From assembly GCA_022783865.1 (NCBI GenBank), contig JALFYY010000004.1, positions 1 to 34,316 on the forward strand: a stretch of 34,316 nucleotides of DNA. Reading direction: 5' to 3'. This document shows, in pieces, positions 25,869 through 33,800 of this stretch; positions within the stretch are counted from its first letter, which is position 1, and the number at the start of each line of letters is the position of its first letter. The stretch is from Bacteroidales bacterium (GTDB lineage: Bacteria > Bacteroidota > Bacteroidia > Bacteroidales > Paludibacteraceae). A program made the translations under genes and the position numbers. The notes under the pieces are model-generated. The model was not told the origin of the DNA. It did not search any database and saw only the letters and a list, made by a program, of their open reading frames with translations.

Positions 25869-25894
25869 GTTAACAATTTGACATTTTTACAATT
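25859..25894 (+). repeat. TTTGAC-type repeat, copy E
   Basis: GATTTGACAAGTTAACAATT then TGACATTTTTACAATT. It overlaps the valS -33 element. Confidence 0.7.
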
Positions 25895-25904
25895 GGGGGA
25901 TTGG

Positions 25905-25975
25905 ACCTCCATTAATGACCTATAAGAGTTGTTTTTATTCTCCGTTGACACCCATAATATGCCGTTAACAACACG
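25905..25975 (+). repeat. ACCTCCATTAATGACC element, copy 1
   Basis: Starts ACCTCCATTAATGACC, has TTTTTATTCTCCGTTGACAC in the middle and GCCGTTAAC at the end. The same order of blocks recurs at 30696-30757. CTCC at 25907 and 25940 are 33 bp apart. Confidence 0.6.
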
Positions 25976-26113
25976 CCTTGCGGTGTATGCAGAAGAAACG
26001 TTTTTGCAATGACAAGATATTGCGATGTTTTTTAGAGGGAGCACACTCCTATCTGTACAGGGCATTATTGAATCCCATACAAAGGATATGTAAAGCCCAC
26101 ACAAGTCCCATAA

Positions 26114-26236
26114 TGCTACGGGTGTGCTACGGGAGGTGATAGCACGGAGGGTGCTTATCGGTAGCGTATGGGTAGCTGAATCACCAAATAACAACCAAAT
26201 AACAACCAAATAATAACCAAATAATAACCAAATGAC
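26114..26236 (+). repeat. Period-11 arrays: TGCTACGGG, GGTAGC and ACCAAAT types
   Basis: TGCTACGGG starts at 26114 and 26125; GGTAGC at 26160 and 26171; then, after the head GCTGAATCACC, ACCAAAT starts at 26183, 26194, 26205, 26216 and 26227. All steps are 11 bp. The region lies between valS and the mut operon and holds no gene. Confidence 0.9.
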
Positions 26237-26245
26237 GGTAGGAAA

Positions 26246-26280
26246 GTGAATAGTGAATAATTAATAGTTAATATCTCATT
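26246..26280 (+). repeat. AATAATTAATAG-type dispersed repeat, copy 2
   Basis: GTGAATAGTGAATAATTAAT then AGTTAATATCTCATT, similar to 15420-15450 and 30841-30880. Confidence 0.6.
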
Positions 26281-26353
26281 GCCCAGCAATAGATATGGAC
26301 GAAAGAGTATAAGCCCACCCTTTCTCTACAATTATTCAATCACTCAGTTCTTC

Positions 26354-26378
26354 AGACAATATACACATCATCTCTACT
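26354..26378 (+). repeat. REP element, GATG flavour (degenerate)
   Basis: AGACAATATACACATCATCT then CTACT. Confidence 0.5.
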
Positions 26379-26423
26379 ACTTTCCTCTGATAAGGTTGAT
26401 ATCAAACAAACAAAAATGATAAA

Positions 26424-26457
26424 ATTAAGGAGCCGGACAGAAGACCGACTCCTTAAT
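26424..26457 (-). terminator. Terminator of the mutA-mutB operon
   Basis: A 13-bp stem (26424-26436 with 26445-26457, one G-T pair on the RNA) with an 8-base loop, followed on the minus strand by TTTTATC. It lies 55 bp after the mutB stop; a REP-like sequence lies between. Confidence 0.85.
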
Positions 26458-26485
26458 CTATATATAAGACAATGTACAATGGTCA

Positions 26486-26512
26486 CGGCGACAATGTACA
26501 CGTCGTCTCTAC
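26486..26512 (+). repeat. REP element, GATG flavour, abutting the mutB stop
   Basis: CGGCGACAATGTACACGTCG followed by TCTCTAC; the next bases are the mutB stop codon (26512-26514). Confidence 0.6.
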
Positions 26513-28653
26513 TATTGCATCAAGAGCTCCATGATGGTACAAGCGGATTTAGCCACAGGCGAACCCGGACCGAAGATGGCGGCTACACCGGCTTTGTACA
26601 AGAAATCGTAGTCTTGTGCCGGAATAACACCACCCGCAATCACCATGATATCCTCACGACCCAATTTCTTGAGTTCGGCAATCACCTGGGGTACCAAAGT
26701 CTTGTGACCTGCAGCCAAACTGCTGACACCGAGTACATGAACATCGTTCTCAACTGCCTGTTTTGCAGCCTCTTCAGGAGTTTGGAACAGAGGTCCCATA
26801 TCCACATCGAAACCGCAATCGGCATAACCTGTTGCCACCACTTTGGCACCACGGTCGTGACCGTCCTGCCCCATTTTAGCAATCATAATACGAGGTTGAC
26901 GTCCCTCTTTCTTTGCGAACTCAGCTGTGAGTTCCTGAGCCTTTTGGAAGTACTCGTCGTTCTTTGTTCCTGATGCGTACACGCCTGAAATAGTTCTAAT
27001 GGTTGCTTTATATCTGCCCACTACAGCTTCGCAAGCATCGGATATTTCACCCAATGTTGCACGTACTGCCGCTGCCTTTACAGCCAAGTCGAGCAGGTTG
27101 TTTTCTGAACGTTTGCCATCTGCAAACTCTTGCACGCAAGCTGTGATTGCAGCCAAAGCCTCACGTACAGCCGCTTCGTCACGATGTGCACGAAGGTCAC
27201 GGAGACGTGCAATCTGCTGTTCACGTACTGCAGTATTGTCGATTTCGAGGATATCGATAGGATCTTCGTGCTCCAAGCGATACTCGTTGACACCGATAAT
27301 CTTCTGCGTGCCGGAATCGATACGAGCCTGCGTACGGGCAGCAGCCTCTTCGATACGCATCTTAGGAATACCGGTTTCGATAGCTGCAGCCATACCGCCG
27401 AGTTTCTCGATTTCCTGAATGTGCTCCCAAGCTTTGTCGGCAATCTCTTTGGTAAGAGATTCTACATAGTAAGAACCTGCCCACGGATCGATCTCCTTGC
27501 AAATCTTGGTTTCTTCCTGTATATAAATCTGCGTGTTACGCGCAATACGGGCAGAGAAATCGGTAGGCAAAGCAATGGCTTCGTCCAATGCGTTGGTATG
27601 GAGCGACTGGGTATGTCCGAGTGCTGCACCCATGGCTTCGATACATGTACGTCCTACGTTGTTGAAAGGATCTTGCTCAGTGAGCGACCAACCGGAAGTC
27701 TGGCAGTGTGTACGCAATGCCAACGACTTAGGATTCTTCGCACCGAACGATTTCACAATCTTAGCCCACAACATACGTCCTGCACGCATCTTGGCAATCT
27801 CCATAAAGTGGTTCATACCAATTGCCCAGAAGAAAGAAAGACGGGGGGCAAAGTCGTCTACGTTCATTCCGGCATTGACACCGGCACGCAAGTACTCCAA
27901 GCCGTCAGCCAAAGTGTAAGCCAACTCAATATCCGCCGTAGCACCAGCCTCTTGCATGTGGTAGCCGGAGATAGAGATAGAGTTGAACTTAGGCATGTTC
28001 TTAGAGGTGTATTCGAAGATATCGGCGATAATCTTCATAGAGAACTTGGGCGGATAAATATAGGTATTGCGCACCATGAATTCCTTGAGAATATCGTTTT
28101 GGATAGTACCTGCCATTTCTTCGAGTTTGGCACCCTGCTCCAGTCCTGCATTGATATAGAATGCGAGGATAGGCAGAACGGCACCGTTCATCGTCATAGA
28201 AACAGACATCTTATTCAAAGGAATACCATCGAAAAGCACCTTCATATCTTCGACAGAGCAGATACTTACACCGGCTTTACCTACATCGCCGACAACACGC
28301 GGGTGGTCAGCGTCGTAACCACGGTGGGTTGCCAAGTCGAAAGCCACAGAAAGACCTTTCTGACCGCTTGCCAGGTTACGGCGATAGAAAGCGTTGGACT
28401 CTTCAGCAGTAGAGAATCCGGCATATTGACGAATGGTCCAAGGGCGCAAAGGATACATGGCACTATACGGACCACGGAGGAACGGAGGAAGACCTGCAGC
28501 ATAGCCAAGATGCTCCATGCCTTGCAAATCTTCTTTGGTATATACGGGCTTCACCGGGATTTGTTCGGGGGTGAGCCAGGTTTCGTTGTTAGCTCCTTCG
28601 AAGGTGGAAGCAGCTATGTTCTTAATATCAATGTTCTTAAAATCAGGTTTCAT
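26512..28653 (-). CDS. mutB: Methylmalonyl-CoA mutase, large (catalytic) subunit
   Basis: 713 residues. Interconverts succinyl-CoA and methylmalonyl-CoA with adenosylcobalamin, a step of propionate formation. The N-terminal TIM barrel carries [20 protein letters not shown] and the substrate residues of TMNGAVLP. The C-terminal B12 domain has the lower-ligand motif D597-G-H599-D-R-G602, GVSSLAAGH and AGGVIP. It starts 6 bp after the mutA stop and shares the mutA promoter and a terminator. No cobalamin riboswitch signature was seen upstream of the operon. Confidence 0.98.
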   Translation of the reverse strand: MKPDFKNIDIKNIAASTFEGANNETWLTPEQIPVKPVYTKEDLQGMEHLGYAAGLPPFLRGPYSAMYPLRPWTIRQYAGFSTAEESNAFYRRNLASGQKGLSVAFDLATHRGYDADHPRVVGDVGKAGVSICSVEDMKVLFDGIPLNKMSVSMTMNGAVLPILAFYINAGLEQGAKLEEMAGTIQNDILKEFMVRNTYIYPPKFSMKIIADIFEYTSKNMPKFNSISISGYHMQEAGATADIELAYTLADGLEYLRAGVNAGMNVDDFAPRLSFFWAIGMNHFMEIAKMRAGRMLWAKIVKSFGAKNPKSLALRTHCQTSGWSLTEQDPFNNVGRTCIEAMGAALGHTQSLHTNALDEAIALPTDFSARIARNTQIYIQEETKICKEIDPWAGSYYVESLTKEIADKAWEHIQEIEKLGGMAAAIETGIPKMRIEEAAARTQARIDSGTQKIIGVNEYRLEHEDPIDILEIDNTAVREQQIARLRDLRAHRDEAAVREALAAITACVQEFADGKRSENNLLDLAVKAAAVRATLGEISDACEAVVGRYKATIRTISGVYASGTKNDEYFQKAQELTAEFAKKEGRQPRIMIAKMGQDGHDRGAKVVATGYADCGFDVDMGPLFQTPEEAAKQAVENDVHVLGVSSLAAGHKTLVPQVIAELKKLGREDIMVIAGGVIPAQDYDFLYKAGVAAIFGPGSPVAKSACTIMELLMQ

Positions 28654-28659
28654 AACTGT

Positions 28660-30570
28660 TTACTTTAGGAGTTGCTGGTTATACTTCTTTAATTCTTCGA
28701 GTACATTCACACGCACGTGGATGAAGTTTTCGATGCCTTGGGCTTTCAGATCTTCCATACAAGCAGGTGCGCCTGCCACTACGAAGATTTCTTTGCCTTG
28801 AACAAGTTCCCATGCCTTGGGAGCCAATTCAGCATATTCGTCATCGGAAGAGCACAATACGATGATATCTGCACCTGCCTTGCGAGCTGCTTCCACACCG
28901 GCTTCAACCGTATCGAAACCTAAGTTGTCGATTACCTGGTAGCCTGCGCAAGCAAAGAAGTTGCAAGAGAATTGTGCACGAGCCAGACGCATTGCCAAAT
29001 TGCCGATAGTCAGCATAAAGGCTTTGGGCTGATGAGCCGAAGCCTCTGTAGCCAAACGGAGTACTTCGAACTCCTCTGCTGCGCGGGCAGCAGGAAGCGT
29101 CATCAAACCAGCTTCTTCGTGATGTCCACAACCACAGTGGCAACCGCAAGATGTCTGAATCTTGCCTTCGGTCTTCTCCGTGAAGTTGGGGAACTGATTG
29201 GTACCCAACAATGTTTCTTTGCGGCGAGCCACATCCTGCAAGCGTTGTGTCTGAGTCTGTTGCATAGCCTTTTGTACTTCTTCCGAAGCAACCATCTCGT
29301 ACATACCACCCTTCTCCTGGATATCAAGGAAGAGTTTCCATGCCTGCTCTGCGATGTTGGCAGTGAGGTTCTCCAGATAATAAGAACCCGCAGCGGGATC
29401 CACTACCTTATTAAAGTGCGCTTCCTCTTTCAAGAGCAACTGTTGATTGCGGGCAATACGCTCCGAGAAATCATCAGATTCTTTATATGTAATATCGAAA
29501 GGCATAACGGTGATTTCATCAACACCTGCCAACGAAGCCGACATTGTTTCAGTTTGTGTACGGAGCAAGTTCACGTAAGCATCAAATACGGTCTTATTGA
29601 AAGTACTCGTTTGTGCAGAAACATACATCTTCATTGCGCAAGGGCAATATTTGCCGTCCACTTTCTCGCATTGGCAAGCAGAACCGCAATTGCAGACAGG
29701 TTCGTACTGACGGACGATGGTTGCCCAAAGCATACGGGCAGCACGGAACTTGGCAATCTCCATGAAATAATTGCCACCGATACCCATCTTAAACTCAATA
29801 GCCTTGCCGGCTGTAGCGGCATCGACACCGGCTTCGGTCAGCATTTGCATATATTCGTTACCCCAAGCCAAAGCGTAACCCAACTCTTGTGCACAATAAG
29901 CACCGGCATTATTGAGCGAGACGGAATGAACCGAAAGAACACGATAGTGAGGCAAAGCCTTGTTGGCTTCTACGACAGCTACCACTTTCTGAGACACTTG
30001 CTCTTTCGTAAGCGGTTTGCCTTTGGTGAGCATCTTGTTGATCGGGTCGATTTCGACACTACCCTTCAGTTGACTGAGGTCGTAGCCTTGTGCACGGAAA
30101 TAGCCGGTGAGCAAACCGATAAGTTCAACTCCTTTGCAAGCGCACACCTTAAAATTAAGCGACACTTTGTCTGCCGGAATACCACTGAGCAAAGCAGCGA
30201 TATAATCTGCCGACAATTCTTGTTTGTTCAGATGGAAACCCAGCGACTCAACACCTTTAGTGAGGAGATCCAAAGCTTTTTGGTTAGCTGCCTTTGCATC
30301 TTTTGCACAGATGTTTTGGCGGACGAGCCAGTTGTTGTTGTCTTTCGTACCACGGACAAATGGATATTGTCCGGGTGCGGAGTCAGTGGTTTTCATGCCA
30401 TTAAGGTCTTCTTGACGATAGAAAGGCTGCACATTGAAACCTTCTGTCGTACGCCAAACGAGCTTCTTTTCGAAATCAGCTCCTTTGAGGTCTGTCACAA
30501 TCTTTTCCTTCCACTCCTCTGTGGAGACAGCCGGGAAATCTTGCAACAAGTTCAATTTGTTTTCTGCCAT
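28660..30570 (-). CDS. mutA: Methylmalonyl-CoA mutase, small subunit, with two cysteine clusters
   Basis: 636 residues; pairs with MutB and is non-catalytic, its C-terminal B12-like domain lacking the DxHxxG motif. Odd: two cysteine-rich insertions. The first, residues 293-311, has C293, C295, C299, C301, C309 and C311 (PVCNCGSACQCEKVDGKYCP). The second, 475-484, is CGCHCGCGHH in the linker between the barrel and the B12-like domain. Such clusters could bind metal. Similar Cys-rich stretches may exist in other Bacteroidales MutA, but I cannot check. First gene of the operon; ATG at 30570. Confidence 0.95.
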   Translation of the reverse strand: MAENKLNLLQDFPAVSTEEWKEKIVTDLKGADFEKKLVWRTTEGFNVQPFYRQEDLNGMKTTDSAPGQYPFVRGTKDNNNWLVRQNICAKDAKAANQKALDLLTKGVESLGFHLNKQELSADYIAALLSGIPADKVSLNFKVCACKGVELIGLLTGYFRAQGYDLSQLKGSVEIDPINKMLTKGKPLTKEQVSQKVVAVVEANKALPHYRVLSVHSVSLNNAGAYCAQELGYALAWGNEYMQMLTEAGVDAATAGKAIEFKMGIGGNYFMEIAKFRAARMLWATIVRQYEPVCNCGSACQCEKVDGKYCPCAMKMYVSAQTSTFNKTVFDAYVNLLRTQTETMSASLAGVDEITVMPFDITYKESDDFSERIARNQQLLLKEEAHFNKVVDPAAGSYYLENLTANIAEQAWKLFLDIQEKGGMYEMVASEEVQKAMQQTQTQRLQDVARRKETLLGTNQFPNFTEKTEGKIQTSCGCHCGCGHHEEAGLMTLPAARAAEEFEVLRLATEASAHQPKAFMLTIGNLAMRLARAQFSCNFFACAGYQVIDNLGFDTVEAGVEAARKAGADIIVLCSSDDEYAELAPKAWELVQGKEIFVVAGAPACMEDLKAQGIENFIHVRVNVLEELKKYNQQLLK

Positions 30571-30618
30571 GGTTGATTATATTTTTGATTAGTTAAATAT
30601 GTTTCTACAATTAACGTG

Positions 30619-30626
30619 CAAAGTTA
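30619..30626 (-). promoter_or_regulatory. -7 box of the mutA-mutB operon
   Basis: TAACTTTG on minus, about 49 bp before the mutA ATG. No good TTG at the expected -33 position (the sequence there is from TTTATTCC), so the promoter is weak or activator-dependent. Confidence 0.5.
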
Positions 30627-30695
30627 CGCATTCTTTCCGGAATAAAGAAATATTTCGGGAATAATTTTACTCTCGCTCTGAATTACCACGAATGA

Positions 30696-30757
30696 ACCTC
30701 CACTAATTACCATTTTTAGTCCTCCGTTAATACCTGCCAATGAACCGTTAATTTTTC
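30696..30757 (+). repeat. ACCTCCACTAATTACC element, copy 2
   Basis: Blocks ACCTCCACTAATTACC, TTTTTAGTCCTCCGTTAATA and ACCGTTAATTTTT follow in the same order as in 25905-25975. It lies upstream of the mut operon as copy 1 lies upstream of valS. Confidence 0.6.
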
Positions 30758-30766
30758 AGCACTGGC

Positions 30767-30810
30767 GTAGCGGTCGGGTAGCAGTCAGGTAGCGGTCAGG
30801 TAGCTGACGG
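30767..30810 (+). repeat. Period-11 tandem array, GTAGC type
   Basis: GTAGC starts at 30767, 30778, 30789 and 30800: units GTAGCGGTCGG, GTAGCAGTCAG, GTAGCGGTCAG, GTAGCTGACGG. Confidence 0.9.
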
Positions 30811-30840
30811 ATATTTTGATGATGGGGCAAAGGACAAAAT

Positions 30841-30880
30841 AGTTATATAGTTAATAATTAATAGTTAACATTATATTATT
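30841..30880 (+). repeat. AATAATTAATAG-type dispersed repeat, copy 3
   Basis: TAGTTAATAATTAATAGTTA then ACATTATATTATT. Same consensus as 15420-15450 and 26246-26280. Confidence 0.6.
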
Positions 30881-30906
30881 GATTCTCAGTTGCTTACACT
30901 TTAAGC

Positions 30907-30929
30907 TGCACAAAATTGTAAGTTGTGCA
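30907..30929. other. Inverted repeat TGCACAA/TTGTGCA
   Basis: Perfect 7-bp arms with a 9-base centre, in the long spacer 30571-31499. A further CTGCAC half-site follows at about 30938. Possible regulator site or RNA hairpin; no promoter is attached. Confidence 0.4.
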
Positions 30930-31038
30930 TCTTCAAACTGCACTATTTTGCAAATTCAAGTTTTGTACGCGATTAACAAAACGATGAAACAGGGGTATCA
31001 TCACACCCGAGTTACAACATTTTACTTTGCAAAAACGA

Positions 31039-31062
31039 AGACGATGTACACATGTCTATATA
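31039..31062 (+). repeat. REP element, GATG flavour (degenerate)
   Basis: AGACGATGTACACATGTCTA then TATA; a worn copy of the 18519-18544 element. Confidence 0.5.
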
Positions 31063-31113
31063 CTACATTTCTATGATGGGTGAGATATTTACGAATATTA
31101 ACGGAGAGCCGGA

Positions 31114-31144
31114 TTGTACAATTGTCAAATATTTTGTACCTTTG
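31114..31144 (+). promoter_or_regulatory. Promoter of the structured RNA
   Basis: TTG at 31114-31116, 20 bp, TACCTTTG at 31137-31144. Predicted start near 31151. The transcript would enter the structured RNA and, if it reads through, the gene at 31500. Confidence 0.8.
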
Positions 31145-31149
31145 CAAAC

Positions 31150-31390
31150 GTTTGCCGACATTGGTAAACAGACATAAAGCATTAGCTATTATTCGCATTC
31201 AAGAAAAAGCCTGAGAAACTGATTTCGAGAATCGGAATTAGCACGCAACGCATCCAACGAAAAGCCTTCGGAACGATGCCGACAATTCAAAAAGTTAATG
31301 TTCGCACATATAGTGTGGACCGACTATGAATTGTGGCGGGTTTCTTCTCAGGCTTCCCGTAAAATGCGAATAGAATGTCCACACTTTTTT
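31150..31390 (+). ncRNA. Compact structured RNA of unknown family with 3' T run
   Basis: A hairpin GTTTGCC/GGTAAAC lies at the predicted 5' end (31150-31169). The main domain, 31190-31372, is closed by TATTCGCATT (31190-31199) with AATGCGAATA (31363-31372), an 8x8 internal loop, then AGCCTGAGAA (31208-31217) with TTCTCAGGCT (31345-31354). Inside are CTGATT/AATCGG (31219-31235), GCATC/GATGC with nested CGAA/TTCG (31250-31279), and ACAATTC/GAATTGT (31282-31334) enclosing ATAGT/ACTAT (31310-31327). AGTGTGGAC (31312-31320) can alternatively pair with GTCCACACT (31377-31385), which runs into TTTTTT (31385-31390), a possible terminator switch. The T run suggests either a free RNA of about 240 nt or a leader of the downstream gene. 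I see no TPP, cobalamin, SRP, RNase P or tmRNA signatures. Confidence 0.65.
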
Positions 31391-31499
31391 ATATGCGCCA
31401 CTATGCGACATAAAGAGTTGATGTGCACTTTCCACTAAAATCACAGCGTACTTTTTCCATCGGATAGACAGCTTTTGCACAACACAAACTATCTGTCCT

Positions 31500-33263
31500 A
31501 TGAACAAAAATCAACTCAGCGCCTTTCTGCAAAAAGGCAACCGAACAACGTGGTGCGTATTCGCTTTATTGGCATTACTAACATTTGTCAAATGTGTAAT
31601 CTTCCAATGGGAAGTATATCATTCTATTATGATTTCCAGCCTTTGGCGCGATCCATTGTCATTTTGGAGTTTTTGGTTACCCAAAATAGGAATTTCACTC
31701 TTCATCGCTTCGTTTGTATTCTTCGGAAAGCACAATTATTGGACAGTAGTATTGCAACTTTTTATAGATACATGGATGCTCGCCAATATGTTCTATCTTC
31801 GCTCAAATGGTATTCTGTTCAACGGATTTACATTTACGATGGCAAGCAATATGGACGGGTTTTGGAGCAGTATTTGGGCTTTGTTCCAATGGAAAGATAT
31901 TATACCCTTCTTATTGACAATCATATATCTATTGATATTATATTTCTTGAATAAAGCAGGAAAGCATTTCGCTTGGAAAGCAGGATTAGTAGTCCTTCTG
32001 GTTGCGATATTGATGAATTGGTTCGCCTTTGCCTTGGTTAAGCAATTTTCTGTCCAGTTCTATAAACATGGCATGGGAAAAGAAGAACATTCCACTTTCT
32101 ATTATATGAAATACAATCCGTTTGCATATTCTTATCGTATGAGTTTACAACCAATGAACAAGGACTACGGATTTGACAATTTCTCTGTAATACACGGCTT
32201 TATATACGTAATGCTTGATTATTGCCACAACGTTCACGAGATGAATTCGCCATACGTTTTGACCGACGAAGAACAAACGATTGCGCAACAATTCCGAGGG
32301 ACTAATACGGAGTTAACATACGATGATTTGTTATTGATTATCATTGTTGAAAGTTTAGAGTCGTGGACAATTGACCCAACTATTCTTCCACATCTTACCC
32401 ATTTTATGGAGACTCACCCTGTGCTATATGCAAAATATCTCAAATCACAAATCGTTGGTGGGTCGTCTGCTGACGGGCAAATGATTATCAATACGGGTGT
32501 GTTGCCTATTCAACAAGGAGCCACTTGCTTCCGATATCCATACGTTACGTATCCTTCTTTGATAAATCGTAGAGATTCGGCAGTCACCATTTTGACACAC
32601 TCTGCCAATTGTTGGAATCAAGCCGTAATGGGAGAAGCATACGGATACGACACTACCATTGAAGGAACAGTGGAAGATTCGATTTTATCTGAGCGAATCA
32701 TCAACTACGCAGAGCACAATTATCAAACTATTCAAGGTATTACAATTGCATCACACGTTCCCTTCAATTTTGCCGACCGTTCTGCTCTAAAATTACCTGA
32801 AGATATGCCAACGCATATGAGTAAATATCTGAGATGTTTGAATTGGACAGATGAAGGACTTGGATATCTTTTTGAAAGAATCGATTCAATACCTCAATTA
32901 GCGAATGCAACTATCTTGATTACAGGTGACCACACCATTTTTTGGAAAGATAAACGAGATGAATTTTCCTCTTATTGCGAGAAGAAAAATCTTTCTTATC
33001 AACCGCAGAAAGGATACGTTCCCTTGATAGTATATTCACCTAAAAAGATATCAAAATCAATTGTAGTTGAAGACATTTGCTATCAGATGGATATCTACCC
33101 AACTATCCTATCGCTCATCGGAGCAGAAGACTACTATTGGCAAGGCTTTGGCGTGAATCTGATGGATTCAACAGCACGGCACAATCGTTCGATTACCGAA
33201 GAAGACGCTTATATCCTTTCCGATAAACTTATTCGCAGCAATTGGTTCGCCACGCAGCCATAA
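31500..33263 (+). CDS. LTA-synthase-like membrane enzyme of the alkaline phosphatase/sulfatase superfamily
   Basis: 587 residues: five hydrophobic helices in residues 18-180, then an extracytoplasmic catalytic domain. Metal and active-site pattern: E284 in IIIVESLESW, nucleophile Ser in GGSSADGQMIINTG (S322 or S323), H419 in ASHVPFNF, D477 and H478 in ITGDHTIFW. Relatives transfer phosphoglycerol or phosphoethanolamine onto envelope glycans or lipids. Codons are AT-rich compared with the window (21 G+C of 60 in 32161-32220), suggesting transfer. A near-perfect 10-bp hairpin (about 31461-31499) ends directly at the ATG and may limit initiation. It stands alone between two repeat-rich spacers. 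Confidence 0.85.
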   Translation: MNKNQLSAFLQKGNRTTWCVFALLALLTFVKCVIFQWEVYHSIMISSLWRDPLSFWSFWLPKIGISLFIASFVFFGKHNYWTVVLQLFIDTWMLANMFYLRSNGILFNGFTFTMASNMDGFWSSIWALFQWKDIIPFLLTIIYLLILYFLNKAGKHFAWKAGLVVLLVAILMNWFAFALVKQFSVQFYKHGMGKEEHSTFYYMKYNPFAYSYRMSLQPMNKDYGFDNFSVIHGFIYVMLDYCHNVHEMNSPYVLTDEEQTIAQQFRGTNTELTYDDLLLIIIVESLESWTIDPTILPHLTHFMETHPVLYAKYLKSQIVGGSSADGQMIINTGVLPIQQGATCFRYPYVTYPSLINRRDSAVTILTHSANCWNQAVMGEAYGYDTTIEGTVEDSILSERIINYAEHNYQTIQGITIASHVPFNFADRSALKLPEDMPTHMSKYLRCLNWTDEGLGYLFERIDSIPQLANATILITGDHTIFWKDKRDEFSSYCEKKNLSYQPQKGYVPLIVYSPKKISKSIVVEDICYQMDIYPTILSLIGAEDYYWQGFGVNLMDSTARHNRSITEEDAYILSDKLIRSNWFATQP

Positions 33264-33367
33264 ATGAATGCGTAATCATTGTTTTGATAGCCATAAATTG
33301 CCACCAATTTTATTGAAAATAGACTAAGACAAACAAATCACTATTTATCAATAAGATATAATTGTTA

Positions 33368-33455
33368 TTGGACAAAATCCAAACAAATAATTTGGCGTTT
33401 TTGGACAAAATCCAAACAAATACTTCGCTGCTTTTGGACAAAATCCAAACAAATA
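33368..33455 (+). repeat. Three 22-bp repeats at exact 33-bp period, each with an inner hairpin
   Basis: Identical 22-bp units start at 33368, 33401 and 33434; each contains TTGGA-CAAAA-TCCAA and ends AACAAATA. The two gaps are unique 11-bp sequences (ATTTGGCGTTT, CTTCGCTGCTT). 33 bp is three helical turns, so the three inverted repeats face the same side of the DNA. Confidence 0.9.
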
Positions 33456-33548
33456 AATGGTTGCGGCAAATAAGTTGCTCCTTTGTCCAACTGCAATAGC
33501 AATTCGTCTTACCTCTTTTATATCCTTGTTCCGTTGTCCATCCGCAGT

Positions 33549-33774
33549 CGTTGTTCAGATAATTGCTTGATATCGGCTGAATCACCTATTAATCACCTAC
33601 TAATCACCTACTCTTGTTACTTGCATGTTACTTGGATAATCGCTACGTGCTCCCATCGTATTTCTATCGTATTTCTATCGTGTTTCTATCGTGTTCCTTG
33701 TTCATACGACGGCTTGATATCTGCTGAATCACCCATTAATAACCCATTAATAACCCACTAATGACCCATTCATG
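33549..33774 (+). repeat. Duplicated head module with period-11 arrays
   Basis: Two modules begin TTGTTCA and contain GCTTGATATC-N-GCTGAATCACC or close to it (33551-33586, about 33699-33734). After the first: ATCACCTA at 33581, 33592, 33603; GTTACTTG at 33616, 33627; ATCGT at 33655, 33666, 33677, 33688. After the second: ACCC at 33731, 33742, 33753, 33764 within units ACCCATTAATA. Every step is 11 bp, though unit sequences differ. Confidence 0.9.
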
Positions 33775-33800
33775 GTAGCACAATGTTACTTCGTAGATAG

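Noticed and set aside
27130..30576. Long plus-strand open frames (512 and 534 residues) opposite mutB and mutA
   Set aside because: They mirror well-supported genes, have no recognisable domains and are produced by codon bias of the sense strand.
30571..30700. Cobalamin riboswitch before mutA
   Set aside because: The conserved GCCACTG box and flanking helices are absent.
31190..31372. 6S RNA, TPP or cobalamin riboswitch, RNase P, SRP RNA or tmRNA
   Set aside because: CCTGAGA is reminiscent of TPP, and the length of 6S, but no other conserved blocks of these families are seen; left as unknown.
33368..33455. CRISPR array
   Set aside because: Only three units and spacers of 11 bp, far below CRISPR spacer length; no cas genes.
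33310..33585. Small minus-strand protein with FVWILSK repeats
   Set aside because: The peptide repeat is a by-product of the 33-bp DNA repeat; no promoter was found.
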